From Schistocephalus solidus (Eukaryota > Platyhelminthes > Cestoda > Diphyllobothriidea > Diphyllobothriidae), in assembly GCA_017591395.1 (NCBI GenBank), contig WEDG01000271.1:1-64000 (forward strand): a DNA stretch of 64,000 bases, given 5' to 3'. Under the pieces are notes generated by a model. The model worked only from the letters and a program-made list of their open reading frames with translations. It had not been told where the DNA came from and did not search any database. Within the stretch, counting starts at the first letter, position 1; each line of letters opens with the position of its first letter. Below, one piece after another: positions 1 to 26,263 of this stretch. The position numbers were made by a program, and so were the translations under genes.

Positions 1-87
1 TCCAGGGCACAACGGAACATACGTGTTCCTTAAGCAGATCGGTGAGCCCGACATTCATCATATTCCCGATCACTCCCGACAAAACAA

Positions 88-300
88 CGAGCCCGTGGCT
101 CAGTGGTAGAGCGTTCGACTCAAATACCAAAGGTCGCCGGTTCGAATTTCAGGTGTGCTACACTTGGGATTGGGTATGACTGGCTGATGACAGCTGGTAA
201 ACCAGAAATGGCAATTCTAGCCTCGCAGAAGCGCCTGACTGGCGCATGATCTGCTGTCTGGCCTTCGAAATATTACAAACGGCATTAAAGCTGCGTTCAG
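88..300 (+). mobile_element. tRNA-derived SINE, degenerate copy
   Basis: A tRNA-like head GAGCCCGTGGCTCAGTGG (A box) and GCCGGTTCGAATT (B box) is followed by the family body TGGCTGATGACAGCTGG and CCAGAAATGGCAATTC. The leader at 65-87 (ATTCCCGATC, CCGACAAAACAACG) resembles that of the other copies. The 3' part is diverged. Confidence 0.75.
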
Positions 301-563
301 CCATCTGAACTGAGATAAAGTTGCATGGTATGGAAACCTATGGTCTGGAAACCCAGTCTAGAATTCTTATTACGTGAGTGGTCAACAGTCTCTGAAATAG
401 TTTACTGACAATGGCAACCATTTTTACTGGCCTATCTGCCGTCCTTAGCAAGTTTGAGGAGATCTGAGAGTTGGACTGAGTCATTTGCACAAATATCTAG
501 AATGTCTGTCTTTCCGCTCTCCTTAAAAGACAAAAACAACCCCACCTTGCCTGCTTTAGAGAG
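300..563. other. Non-coding stretch after the amine oxidase stop codon
   Basis: This probably holds the amine oxidase 3' UTR (minus strand). I see no canonical AATAAA on that strand here and no other feature. Confidence 0.4.
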
Positions 564-14037
<13,474 letters not shown>

Positions 14038-14880
14038 TTTAGTTCAAAATGGAGCCTGTGGGTGGAAAGGAAGGAGAGGACGCATTTGATTTGAAAGAAA
14101 TCTAAATCTGGGATTTAGCAAACCGAGTGTCACCAAAGTATGTTAAAAGCCCAAGGGAAGAAGTTTGGACAACTAAAATACAATAGAGCGGAAAGCAACC
14201 CTCCTATCCATGCCTGGACGTTCCACTACCCCCCTCTTTGTAATATCACTCTGTTGACTGCTGCAGGCTGCTCGGGCACTGATATTGTCATTCGGAAAAC
14301 TAGTCGGCAATCGTATGCAACCAGCATACCACTTTGTCACTATTGGCTGCAGGCCTGCTGATTACTCGATCAGAACCACGTAACAATGGTCGAACACCAA
14401 CACGAACTATTATCGAATCGATGAAAGTTACCCTCGCAATTTGCAGAACTGAATTCAAAATTTTTTCATGGCATAAAATCAAACTGTATAAAATTTGACA
14501 GAAAATAACGTCTTTTTCAGTTAGAAGAAGTTTTCCAACTTTCGAATAAGTTTGTGCCCGATCTGCCGTTGCAGTTGTGTGCGTAGTTGTGTGTGTACAC
14601 AGGGTATATGCCTTCCGTAGAAGGAATATCCTATAATCCCATATCTTATAAAGAAAATAACAATACATAAAATTTTCCTCTGGGCGTGGATTATGAGGAT
14701 CATTAATAAGCGAACTGATACGATCGACCTCAATGCAGATTGTACAGTCTTAAAACACTTCACAATCAGAAACTATTTAAGAGCCAAAAATAGCCTTTTT
14801 TCGAGTAAAAAAAATGAAAAAAGACGTGCTCTGCTATAGACCGAGTGCAAGAATAATACCTTAACTTATTATTTTTTTAT
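14038..14880. other. Region upstream of the amine oxidase start
   Basis: Probable 5' UTR and promoter of the amine oxidase (minus strand), then AT-rich DNA. I see no convincing TATA box or other core element. Confidence 0.35.
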
Positions 14881-14884
14881 AAAA

Positions 14885-15170
14885 TATATTTGCATTTGTA
14901 AGGAGATTGAAAATCTATAGAAAAAAATGTATGCAACTTAAGTAGTCATTTGTTCTAGTGAGGTTTTGCAGGAGGCCGAAAAGACGCTCGTTCGAAATCC
15001 GGCATACTGATGTGCATAAAATAACTTGAGATTGTGCTCCAAGCTAATAAATATGGCAATCACATTTTAGTAAGTATTCCTAATCTAAAACGAATTTTTA
15101 ATTTGGGTTAACAGCGCATGTAATAATGCACTGCCTGTATTATTTTGGCATTGGCCGGTTAGTGTAAATC
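14885..15170 (+). repeat. Partial copy of the 9.2-10.1 kb inverted-repeat element
   Basis: Shared words with 9900-10118 include CTTAAGTAGTC, GACGCTCGTT versus AGGCTCGTTA, CTAATAAATAT versus CAATAATAAATAT, and a similar right end. About 300 bp, diverged. Confidence 0.5.
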
Positions 15171-15447
15171 GCGCCTCCGGGGTTTTGCGGTAATTTTCAG
15201 GGCAAGGATCACGGTTATTGTTGTCAAGCTAAGTTCACAGGTTAGTCTAGGGTTTAGTTTTGGGTTAGTGTTAGGGTTTAAGTGATGACTGGGTAAAAGT
15301 TAAAATTTCTGTAATTTGGCGCAAGGTCCTCTGTTTATTCTTATTTCCATAGCTAACTACAGAAAACAGGATGCGAGATGGGGTTAAAAGTGGTAAAGTT
15401 TTTGATACAAACGCTTAGCGATAATGAGACAAATTGGTAAGGGTAAC

Positions 15448-16182
15448 TGGAATGGGCGGAATGACTGCGTCTGCCAGTCAGCCAATCTCAACAACTAAGT
15501 TGGGCTGATTTGGTGGTAGGGATGACTTTTATGGCCACCTAATCAGGACAGGGGAATAGAGAGAGAGAGAGCTACGCTTTATTTTAAAAGTAAAATTCCA
15601 AAAATTTCAGCCAAAAAGGTCCTCCATTCCCCGTGAAGAATCGTCCTTGAATGCGTCTCAAAATATTGATTCAATTTCTTTCTTCCTTCCTTCAAAATGG
15701 TGCCAGCGTCGTGCGCTGATGACCTCATTTTGTTGTTCGAATAAACAAATTGGGTTAAAATACAGTATATAATGGGTGAACTAAGCCAATCGACGCACAA
15801 ATAAGAGGATTCACATGCGAATGGACAGCAGAAAAGATGGCAGCTCAATTTCAAAAGCCCGCCAACCACATAGGACAACTCTACCCACTTAAAACAGGTG
15901 GCCTTGCGATAAATTTTGGAAGGGTAAAAATTCCCGTGGCTTAACTCTAACACAAAACTAAACGGTAATCTTAATCTTAACCCTAGCCCTACCCTACCCT
16001 GCACTTTAATTAAAACCTTAACCCTTAGCATACTCATGACCCTAACCCTAAATGTGACCTTAACCCCAACCTTAACTTAATCCCGTGTCCAGATTATGCG
16101 GCCATATAAGACGCCCTCTCCACCAAAGCAACCCAGCCTAGATGTTTAACTTGGCTGTCTGGCAGACGCAGCCATTCCAGCC
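15448..16182. mobile_element. Inverted-repeat element enclosing telomere-like sequence
   Basis: The left arm 15448-15552 (GCGTCTGCCAGTCAGCC, ATGGCCACCTAATCAGGACA) matches the reverse complement of the right arm 16080-16182 (GCGTCTGCCAGACAGCC, ATGGCCGCATAATCTGGACA) over roughly 105 bp. The interior ends with a CCTAAC-rich block at 15960-16078. Foldback/MITE-like; no transposase. Confidence 0.7.
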
Positions 16183-16619
16183 TTTCTCCTCCTTGATAAA
16201 TTGCAGTAGATGCCAAATTTGAAGAGGGCGTTTTTTAGAAAAAGTATCCTCTAGTAGTCCTTTGTATGCACGAGACCCATGAAGCATTCACTGAATCTTT
16301 CAACTTCGCTTTCATTAAAAAATATTATGGGAGTAAAATGACAGCCCTGAGAAACAAGGAGCAAAACACTAGGTTGCCACCGTCCTGCTGAGACCTCCCC
16401 GGAAAACACGGTATAAGCAGTGAGCATTTGATCGCTTGGCTTTCGATAGATGGATATAATCGGTCAAACCTTCCTGGAAAGAGTGCACAAAATTTCCTTT
16501 CCTATATTAGTGCTAGTAGATTTTACTGCTCCTTGAAAAATTATATTTCAGTGAAAGGAATGTTTTGTTTTATGACACGGTAACAGGCATCCCTCCCTCC
16601 GTAAAACCGGTGTTCTTGT

Positions 16620-16780
16620 CAAAACTCCCACAAGGTTAAATAGTATCGAGTCCTTACTCTAACCCAAAACTTAACCCTAACCGAAACGTTAACCCTACTC
16701 TCTTTGGACATTAACAAAAGACCCCTGGCATAAGGAGGTTCTTATTCTCACGTCTTGCAAAACATTTCCAGACACGAGAA
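16620..16780. repeat. Fragment of the CCTAAC-carrying repeat
   Basis: CTAACCCAAAACTTAACCCTAAC is split by small changes, then TTCTTATTCTCACGTCTTGC, matching the right part of the 12630 copy. Confidence 0.5.
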
Positions 16781-16789
16781 TTGAGGAAG

Positions 16790-19700
16790 TTTTCGCCTAT
16801 GTCTCAATGTAATCAATGATTCCTGTGCTCGTTCATCATAATATTGCGATACGCGACATTCTCTTGTTTGATTTCGGTCTTTCAAAAGGAGCTGAACCTT
16901 AAAAAAAAACACTTTAGCATGAGACGAAGACCATGCAGGTTAGAAATCAACACAAAAGTGCGTTCAGTTTCAACTGAATGCCCATACGCTACCTATGCTC
17001 CGCTTCGAAATTCCACAGAACATAGCTTTCCACAAGAAGAGTGCAGGGAATGCAAGCTTCATGAATTAAAACTTAATCCTGATTTTGTTTAACCATGCTG
17101 GTCAACAAATTCTCATCCTTCGGAGTATGAGGTAACTTTCGGCTCCCCGCTAGTTTGCAGTATAACTTCACTCGAGTAAGTATATTTATTTTAAAGCGTA
17201 GTTAGAAAAAAATGAGGAGTTTTTATTAGCTTTTAACGCGCAGTGTATGTTCCTGTCTCATACCGGCGTTTCTATCAGCCTAACCTTAGCAAAACAGCTG
17301 GATGGTGTTAATTAGGATTCCCAACTTGGATGCAATAATACGAAAGGCAATATTTGGAACAAAATTGGAAAATCAGGGCTTCATTGGACCTCCCGTATCA
17401 CTTTTTGGCCCCATCTGCCCTCGAATTTTAGTTAAAACATGAATCACCAGCATCTTTTTATAAGTTTATTGCGAAATCGCATCTTCTAAGGGAACGCCGA
17501 GTAAAGAACACGCAGACAGGTTATCTAAAAATAATTTTTTCAATAATCTCAGATAAACAAGGGGGTCCATTTTTAATACGAAGTCGACTTAGTACACGTG
17601 TTAAACTAATTGACCGGGTGGTTCGCAAGTGTGGTGAATATAATATATGGTGTTAGATGTTTGCCCCATGAGACTGGCATTAGCTGGCTAAATGTTAAGA
17701 ACTGGGCTCTCAGGGCACGCAAGTAGGTGTTTGTCTACGCATGGAGACAAAGGAGAAAAGGAATATCCACTTCAGAGAAAATTAGATGGAAATAGGACGG
17801 CCGTTTGAATCCCTCGTAGTTCCCCTGCGTCAAAAAGTATATCAGATACATCGGCAAATTCTCTTTTGCTATCACATCCTCGTGAGAAAATGCAGTAAAC
17901 ATGACGGGCATGACAATATTTATGGGGCTACAAAAGGTCACTTACAGTTTTCCACGCAGGCGGTCTCTGATGTGACTCTTGTCCTGCTATCAACCCTATT
18001 TTATTGCACTGAGCCAGACCTCCAGAGACCAGTGATGACCAGTAGATGAGTTAAGGCGATGACCTAAATACGTGACGCAGGGCAGCGGGAAAACAACTGC
18101 AGAGAGTGCGGCTGACAGGCACCTGTGGGGTGTCATAAAAAGACGGGAAATCGCAAGCTCTCGTAGGACCAAGACTGTCTGGCAGACAAACGCAATCCGA
18201 GTTTCCCATTGCAGACACAATCAAGACTTGCAAAGTCTCCAGAGTGCAGTACATATGTGGGCCAAGGAGTAAATTTCACTTATATGCACGATGAATAGCA
18301 GCAGCGGCGAGCTAAAGCAAATTTCGCTTTTAAATTATTTGGTAAACGCGTGCTGGAAAGGGGTACTCAACCGCCTGAAGCTTTAACCTCGAAAGAAGGA
18401 CGTTTAGATAAATTTGTACGAGGGTAAGGTGTTCACTAGGTGATTGTTTGGGACCTTGTTCGGATTCTTATTCGGACACTTGAGTTGAAAAACATGGATT
18501 TTAGCGGAACGATGCTGAAATCCAAGATTATGCCATGTTTCGGTAATAGTTAAAAATTAAGAAAATTATTTCTCTCTAAGCTCAACAGAAGCAGCAACCA
18601 CAACATCGAAGTGGCCACTTCGAGGAGGTTTTGCGACTAAATAAAAAAAATTGAGAAGTCTATTTCGTACTAGCATTGGGAAAAATCAAGAAGTTTACGA
18701 CGGTTAAAGTGACAACTGGCGTAGTTTAATCCGATGATGCCTTGCTCACTTCATCAGAAACATAAAAATCACCAAAAAGCCCCAATTCGATGCGGCCATC
18801 TAAATAATCCTAGAAAACCAGGATACCACCCCTTGTGCGGTAATTGTGCCCTACATCAATAATTTTTGCAGTCAACTCTGGATGCGAGCATTCGAGGTCA
18901 ATCGGATAAAACCTGAACTCCAGGAGACTTTTTGGCTTTCGTGAGAGCTGGCAGGCGAGGCTATTAAAAAGCTACTTTTAAAATCATGCCTAAGGGTAGG
19001 CTAGAGTTCATGAGCAGATAACTATCCAAACGAGGTAGGAGAGCCTAGAACGAGACGGGTCGTTTACAGCAATGATTCGGATATGAAGTAGAACATTTTT
19101 TCTAACCTGATTGTATTTATTCTTAATTATTTCGCATAGCAGCTGTCGTGTGATCGCCTATTTGAATTTTAATTCCCCCGGCATTACCAAAACTTTAAAA
19201 AAAACATAGGGTGCGTTACGTTTGAACAAAACATATCGAATTTTCTATTAATTAAATACAACACAATAGGTAGAGATGAGGGAAGATCAAGAATATGGGG
19301 AGATTTATACAATACTGTTTCATATAACACCAATGTACCTAACTAACTAACTGATTTATTTTAGTGTAGGAAACAGCTGTATGATGGAAGCTATGCTTCC
19401 TATGTACTGTAGCACAAGACGATGTACAATCTTTATATCGGTAGATATTTTTCACAAACTATTTTTAAATAATAAACTACCTCTGACCATGCCCTGTATC
19501 GTGTGAGAGTGGGTATAGCGTAGAATCCATACGCCCGGGTTACTAGCTGTAAGGGGGTTCAAAGTTTCCCAGTTAGGGGTTATACAGCAGTGTCGGCCGT
19601 GCAGGGAATGCACTCTGAGCGAGGAAATCGATATCGTGAAGGAAGCAAAGACGAAAAATTGCCGTGCCACTGTGCATTTTTTTCTCGTGGTCGGCCATAG

Positions 19701-20880
19701 GGGGCTACCTCAGTTAATTGCCCTGTCACAGTTACGCTAGCTAGCATCATCAAAGACCCCTGCAGCCCTGCGGGGCCAGAAGGGGCCAGACGGGAAAAGG
19801 TTCTCTCAGTCATTTTAGTTGGAAATTCAACCATGTGTGTGGAATAGAAAAAGCTAAGGACCTGGTCATGTTTTACATTTCCTCCTATCCTGCTGCGGTC
19901 ACACGTTAGCTCAGGCGAATGTTAGTTCTACTGCGAATACCTTCCCGAATTAACACCCGTGGTGAGGATTACATCGTTCCGAGGCTTTCTGAGGTGTGTG
20001 GTAGAGAAGAACAAAACGTCTTTAGGCAAGGCGTCACTCTGGTCAAAGAAAAGTGAGAATGTGAGAAAATATCTATGAGGGACCAAATGAAGCCCATTTG
20101 CAACGCCGTTTGGGAGGTCTTCAATCTTCTAAGCTAACTTTAGGTATTAAGCTAGGCTTTGTCGTTTCCCGCACAGATATCCGCATTCTCATAGCAGTTA
20201 TGTCGGGCCACAATGGCGATATCTGAAAGGTCTTATATTGTAACGCTAGCTCCTAACAATTACCGTTTGGGAAAATTTCAGGTATTCTGTCATTGCAGCG
20301 CCTGAGAGAGTGATGATTCGTAAAATAAGCAAGGTGAAACAAAAAAACAATACTTATTGGGTGAGGAAGTCCGTCAAGCATAAATACAGCATATTTCACA
20401 AAATACGGCATGACTGCATATTAACAGAGACGGCTTACCAGGATAGTGTGTTTAAGGCAGCCAAGAGACCCACGATATTCGCAAAATTACCGCAGACATG
20501 TAGCGAACTAAGCATCTCCATCTCGTGCAATGAAACAAACAACCCCCTCAGCCTTATACAGCGTGTAGCAACCAACTTCTTAAACCTACATAGAAAATAT
20601 TTTAAGAGACGAAAATATAAGGTAAAGCTTCTTATGATGTGACTTCAGCAATAGGCATTTTGCGCCTGACTTCCACCCGCTGCATTGTTCTAGCAGCAAA
20701 ATATCGGCAAGACATTCGGAAAGTATCCACTATTTTCTGCCGAAGTAAGCAAATGTCATCTTTTCTGTCACTTTGTTCGCCTCCTGATCTGCTTCGTAGG
20801 CTTTCTGGGAGACAAAGCTGCAGCTGGTTCGGAAGCGTGCACCGGAGTTTGCGATCTACCTTTCGATCTGTGTAAAGCGG
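16790..20880. other. 4-kb AT-rich stretch without a recognisable gene
   Basis: Short frames only (longest 110 codons at 20310-20642, Lys-rich, no family). No exon, LINE motif or RNA gene recognised. Confidence 0.4.
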
Positions 20881-20899
20881 GCGCGCTGTTTGGGCGTAG

Positions 20900-21160
20900 C
20901 CCTGCACGCCAGTGTCCACCAGTGTTTTTGCTCCAAGTTCCAGCCAAGTTCGACGCTCAGATAGCCGACTGGGGCACCGGAGGGACAAGCAGGAGTGGGG
21001 ACTCCATCGCACATCAGCACACTCCTCACTATATTTAAACCGACGTGCTTGAATCTATCGCGCACGCTAAGAGTGATGGCTTGGAGGTGAGATAACTTGA
21101 TTAGTGTTGTATGTTGGGTGAGTAGCTGAAGCACCTAGAGTCATGTGCAATGGCTCCTAG
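20900..21160 (+). repeat. Repeat B, old fragment
   Basis: Blocks like CACACTCCTCACTATATTTA, CGTGCTTGAATCTATCGC and GTGATGGCTTGGAGG mirror the middle of repeat B with many changes. Confidence 0.5.
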
Positions 21161-22070
21161 TAACACGTGAAACGCAAGACACTCTCATGAAAACCTGGCA
21201 CGTTGTGTGGGTTCTACGCTGCGTGACACACTTAAATGATCTTGTTTACTTTGCCAGTCACTGCGCCCGAGTTCAACTCCGGTAGATCTGACACCGTCTT
21301 CCCATCAGCAGCACTTTGGTGAAAGGGATAAGGTGTGAGTCACCGTCTTGTGTCCACTCCATTGGGCCCATTACGGACGTCATCGTGCGGGATGGTTGGA
21401 CTGTTGTTATGTTTTTTACACAATCTAACTTGACATCCTGCCTCCCTCTTGGGATAGGCATACAACTCACCTGGTCGCCTCCAATATGGCAGGCAAAACT
21501 TCACATGTATGCAAGGCCATATACATTTCGGTACGTGGAAAACATGGCATTTGATGTAGCCGGGTAAATTTATTCGGAATCAGGTCAGGCTTTTGAGTTT
21601 TTTTTAGCCACTACTTCCGGTCGGCGTTACAGTGTTTTGACATAGGTGTCTGGTGGGCGGAGGAGAGTCTGCCTCACTGACTGGGAGCTCGATCCAAGTC
21701 TTTCGATTTCTCAAGAAATTGATAGGTACTTCTTTCGATCTCTCTCTCTCTCTCCCTTTCATTTTCAGAGGGTTTGAAGATCATACTTACCTTACATTTA
21801 ACAGTAGCTTATATTAAAACGCTTTTCCTGTAAGTTTTCCGGAACTTTCCAGCGTGAGGTTTTTAGATAAAACGAGGCAGAGGTTTATTCGCCTTGCAGG
21901 CATTTCATTAGATCGTAGATTTAACGTAACATGTTAACAACAGAGCTCAAGATCGACCTTTTGAGGATGATTTGGTGAGTTACCAAAGTAAAGTCTCGAT
22001 AGATTTTTTGGCCAAGGAAACAATACGACGTTTAAATAATGAGAAAGATACATGGTCCATGGCGCTCACC

Positions 22071-22136
22071 GACTGCGCTACCGGATCTACTCCCGTTCAA
22101 TTTAGAGAAGACTACCAACAAAAACGAGGGAGACTG
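22071..22136 (-). mobile_element. SINE, part left of the LTR element
   Basis: It starts GGCGCTCACCGA like the SINE array and ends CGAGGGAGACTG. The SINE resumes at 26641 with GACTGGAAC, so the LTR retrotransposon landed inside it. Confidence 0.6.
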
Positions 22137-22509
22137 TGTTAGGAGGAGCCATTCTAACCGATTCACACACACCGCCCTGAAGACTCTTCCCTACGCTGTA
22201 CTATCGATCCACCCATAGGCCATAGGCATGGTGATATCGCGCAAGCTGCCGACAGGGCTTAGTGTTCTACTCAATCATTCGGATAAGTCGGAAGGCCAGT
22301 CCCGATGCTAATCCCTCAAGGTCACTATCGGATTGGTCCAATTTCAGTCAAACCTTGTGAATACTCGTATGTTCTTTTTTTACCTTAAATACGCTGTAAT
22401 AATACGTTGATAGGCTTCTGCTCTTCCGCCCTTGCCGTTAAGTTCTCCTTTGGGGATTCGATCGAGCTGTTGGACGGCGTCCATCAAGGCTTGGGGCAAG
22501 AACATAACA
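22137..22509 (+). repeat. 5' LTR of the Gypsy element
   Basis: Begins TGTTAGGAGGAG and ends AAGAACATAACA (TG...CA). It matches the 3' LTR along its whole length (for example CGATCCACCCATAGGCCATA versus CGATCCAACCCAAGGTCGTG) with clear divergence, so the insertion is old. Confidence 0.88.
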
Positions 22510-22530
22510 ATCGGCAACGCACAAGTCACC

Positions 22531-23164
22531 ATGTCTACTGCCATGGAGCAAGTCATGTCTATCCCTCAGCATAAACAGGCTCAGTTCGAGGCAGATCACT
22601 TGAAAGTAATGGAATCCATGCTGCAACAATTTAGTTTGCATTTTTATGACCCAGAATCCTTAGGGAAACTGTCCACGTCGGCGGACGCAGTTGCTGCTTG
22701 CATCACTGAATTACTTTACAATCCTGACTCAGATGTGACTTTCAGTGCCTGGTTTAAGCGCTGGTAAGATATTTTCCATGTTGAATTGCCAAAGCCGAGG
22801 ATGCGTGGAAGATGCGCCTATTATTACGTAAATTGGGTACCAAATAGCACGAGTGGTACACTAACATGCTCTTATCAAAGAACCCTCATGACTTCACATT
22901 CGATGAAACCGTTGAACAGCTTTCAGGCACCTTCGGGTAGAGGTCATCACTTTTAAGTATTCGATACCAGTGCCTCAAACTGGTGACGAACGATACAGAC
23001 GATTTTCTGGCGCTCGCCAGTATGTTCAACCGCGAGTGAGAAAAGTCCAAGCCGCGAAAAATGACAGAATTTCAATTCAAGTGCCTCATCTACGTGTGCG
23101 CCCTTCAGTCCCCCCCCCCCCCCCCCGATGCTTAAATCAGAACTTATCTGCTCAGAAAAATTGA
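22531..23164 (+). pseudogene. gag remnant of the Gypsy element
   Basis: MSTAMEQVMSIPQHKQAQFE opens a capsid-like frame (DVTFSAWFKRW) that meets a stop at 22767 and continues in shifted frames. A run of 17 C residues (23110-23126) lies inside. Confidence 0.7.
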
Positions 23165-23342
23165 GCAGGACCCTGACTCCACCTTACAGACATTGATTGA
23201 CGAATATCAGCGGCTCATTCGTCCATTTTGGAACAACCCATTTCCTCACTTTCCGTCACCAGCGTTCACGCTATCACCCATAAAAATTCGAGGTCACCAC
23301 ACAAGTCCCAAGAGTCGGCTCCCAGAAAACCACCAACAGCAT

Positions 23343-23430
23343 GCTTGAAATGCGGTGATTGACATTTCGTTCGCTTCTGTCCATTCACGAAGTACGTTTG
23401 TCAGAAATGCCATAAGCGCGTGCACTAGGA
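23343..23430 (+). pseudogene. Nucleocapsid zinc-knuckle remnant
   Basis: A frame reads CLKCGD, stop, HFVRFCP, then CQKCHKRVH: two degraded CCHC knuckles, with a stop inside the first. Confidence 0.65.
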
Positions 23431-23570
23431 AGATTACTGTCCGGCAGGCCAAGCATCCAAATCCAAGGTATGCAAAAGGATCACAAAGCGTCCCAAATGC
23501 CCTTCAGTCCGTTCCGGTCCAAATTCACACTCCATTCTGGCCACGTTCAAGACTAAGTTTGAGACACGAA

Positions 23571-23760
23571 GCAGGTACGTTACGGTTGTTATTAATGACA
23601 AACCAGTACGACTCCAGCTCGATACGGCCTCAGACATCACACTCATGTCCAAGCGTACTTGGAATATGATTGCATGGCCTTCGGTGATAACATCGAGTAA
23701 GAAGATGCTGAATGTTTCTGGAATAATTCTTCGGCTCACGGGTGAGCATGTATGAGACGT
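23571..23760 (+). pseudogene. Aspartic protease of the Gypsy element
   Basis: The frame YVTVVINDKPVRLQLDTASD carries the active-site motif as DTA (usually DTG or DSG), followed by ITLMSKRTW. Stop near 23755. Confidence 0.7.
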
Positions 23761-23862
23761 TTCTTTTGATGGCATTCAATTCAAGGGCACACATTCTCTG
23801 GGCACCCATCCGTATTCCTGTCCATACCGGAAGATCTTTTTGTTAAGCCAAATGATGAAACT

Positions 23863-24408
23863 TGTTTCGCCAATCTTGCTCTATCTGATGCATACCTCCA
23901 GATCGAGGCAGCGGTAGAATCACGGGAGCTTCTGACTATTAACACTCACCTTGGTTTGTTCCAAATCACCCGTTTGTCATTCAGTGTTAAGAACGCTCCT
24001 AACATCTTTAAACAGACCACGGACACCATGCTGGTGGGCACTGAAGGCGTTGCTGCCTATCTGGATGATATCATCGTCACTGGCTCAAATCCAGATGAAT
24101 TGTTGCAACGCCTGGAGACCGTACTCAGTCGAATTCAGGACTATAGCTTCCACCTGCGTCTGGAAAAGTGCAATTTCTTGATGCCTTCTGTGAAATACTT
24201 CGGTTTCATAATCGACAAAGACCGTTGTCACGCAGATCCAGATAACATCGGCGCCATCAAGAAGATGCCTCCACCAAAGGATGTAAATTCCTTACGCACT
24301 TTCTTGGGTCTCATGGGTCACTACGGCTCATTTCTTCTGGAAATGCACCACCTTCGTCATCCGATGAATGAACTACTGAAGAAAGATCTTAACAAGATCT
24401 GGTCGTGA
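23863..24408 (+). pseudogene. Reverse transcriptase of the Gypsy element (palm to connection)
   Basis: LALSDAYLQIE holds the first catalytic Asp, YLDDIIV (24058-24069) the other two. SVKYFGFIIDKD and LRTFLGLMGHY follow as in Gypsy RTs. The fingers region is deleted upstream, and a stop ends the frame at 24408. Confidence 0.88.
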
Positions 24409-24860
24409 GAATGTCGACAGGCCTTTGAAGAAGTGAAAACAATGTTGAGCTCTGATTTGCTGCTAACACACTTCCACCCCTATCTGCAGACTGTCGTTGC
24501 AGCGGACACCTCCAACTAGGGAATTAGCACCGTGATTTTACACGTCTTCCTGGACAACACAGAAAAGGCTATTTGTAATACAGCAAGGTCGCTTACAATT
24601 GCGGAACGAAGCTACGGGCAGATCGAGAAGGAGACCTTGGCCATTCTCTTCACCATGAAGAAGTTACACAAGATGCTGTATGGCCACCATTTCACTCTTC
24701 TACCGGACCATAGGCCCCTGCTTGCAAATTTCGGCTCCAAAAAGGCATTCCTATGTACTCGGCAAACCGTCTTCAGCGCTGGGTGACCATGCTGCTGGGC
24801 TACGACTTTGATATCCGATTCCAGTATACCACAAACATCGGCCAGGTAGACGCACTCTCG
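24409..24860 (+). pseudogene. RNase H of the Gypsy element
   Basis: VVAADTSN, stop, then LTIAERSYGQIEKETLAILF, HHFTLLPDHRPLL and, after a frame change, QVDALSRLAN: the usual RNase H landmarks, broken by stops. Confidence 0.78.
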
Positions 24861-25049
24861 CGCTTAGCCAACTCGCAGACTAAGGAGCCTGAGGACATAG
24901 TCAGCATGTCCGTCTCCGTGGAGTCATAGGTTCACAGTCGATTTATCGATTCCATTCGCGCACTCCTTGTTACTTTCGAGGAAGCCCGAAACGCAATCCA
25001 ACAGGATCCAATTTGAGACGAGCCATTCAGTACCATCGCACTTAGTGGC

Positions 25050-26199
25050 CCGCAAAACTCTGGAGAACTGCAACACTTCCACCAACGAAAACATACTCAG
25101 CCCACCGTCAATGACTTTATCCTGTTCTACGAACGTTTTGTTGTTCCACAGAAATTGCAAAAAAGTGTCCTGAGGCAGTTTGACATGGGACAGCATGAAG
25201 GCTCTCGCGCGCATATAGGTGTGCTGGCCCCTCATGGACCAAAAATTGGAACAGCTGGCCTGCTCATACATCAAATACTTCTCGTTCAAAGCGTCAACGA
25301 CGACCATACACAATACATGGCCTGTCCCACAAGTCCCGTGATCCGAGGTCCACATCGATTACGCTGAACCGACCAATGGCCAGAACTTCGTTATCAACAT
25401 CGACGCATACAGCAAATGGCCGGGAATTTTTCACATGGAACACACGCCAACCAGAGCCACGTTCAACACTCTTCGACGACTGTTCAGCAGATTTGGTTGT
25501 CCTGAAACGTAAGTGAGCGATAATGGAGGACAGTTCACCTCAGCTACCTTCGCTCGATTCTGCAAGCAGTCAGGCATTAACCAATTGCGTTCGCCACCAT
25601 ATCACCCACAGCCCTGGACAAGTTAAAAGATTCTTCAACACATTCAAGCGAGCTCTCCGGAAGTCAAAAGGAGAGGGGACAATGGAAGAGGTTCTAAAAA
25701 CATTCTGCTGAACTATCGGCCAATTCCAAACTCAAAAGCTCCAATTGGTGTCTCCCCTGCAGAATCTTTGATACACCGAAAGCTTCGCATGCCATTCGAC
25801 GTAATTCGTCCGCCTGTGGGTGTTGGTGATGAAACAGTTCATTCGACGTCGATAGAAAGGCAATTAAACCGACGCCATGGAGCAACGCAAAAGTTGTTCT
25901 ATCCGGGTGAGACGATGCTGGCAAAGAATTACAGGAACAATCTGGAAAATTGGACACTTGGACGTGTTCATCAAAAGTGCAGTGAAGTGGTCTACAAGAT
26001 TCGGGTCGGATCAGACATTTGGGTGCATCATGCCAATTATTTAAAACACACCGAATGCAATAACGCACAAAATCAAAGCCCGAACCTAGAAGTGGAACGA
26101 CTACTGGACACATTCCACCTGCCAAAAGCAAGGTCAGCATCCCCAGTTCCTGTGGCAAGCCGATCTCCTCAATCACTTAAACGATCGAGTGAAGAATAA
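25050..26199 (+). pseudogene. Integrase of the Gypsy element
   Basis: In shifting frames: VLRQFDMGQH (zinc-binding start), HIDYAEP and INIDAYSKWP (first Asp), VSDNGGQFTS (second Asp), RSPPYHPQ, then an open C-terminal frame 25768-26199 with PGETMLAKNY and YKIRVGSDIWVHHANYLK. Several frameshifts and stops. Confidence 0.82.
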
Positions 26200-26263
26200 C
26201 GCAAATGGTTCCGTTGCAGGTGAACCCGCGGCTCCAATTGTAAGACTCAGCTCAAAGGAGAAT

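Noticed and set aside
88..165. A tRNA gene
   Set aside because: A and B boxes are present, but the SINE leader and body continue on both sides and the stem pairing is poor.
20310..20642. 110-codon Lys-rich frame as a gene
   Set aside because: No recognisable family, no splice context, AT-rich surroundings; expected by chance.
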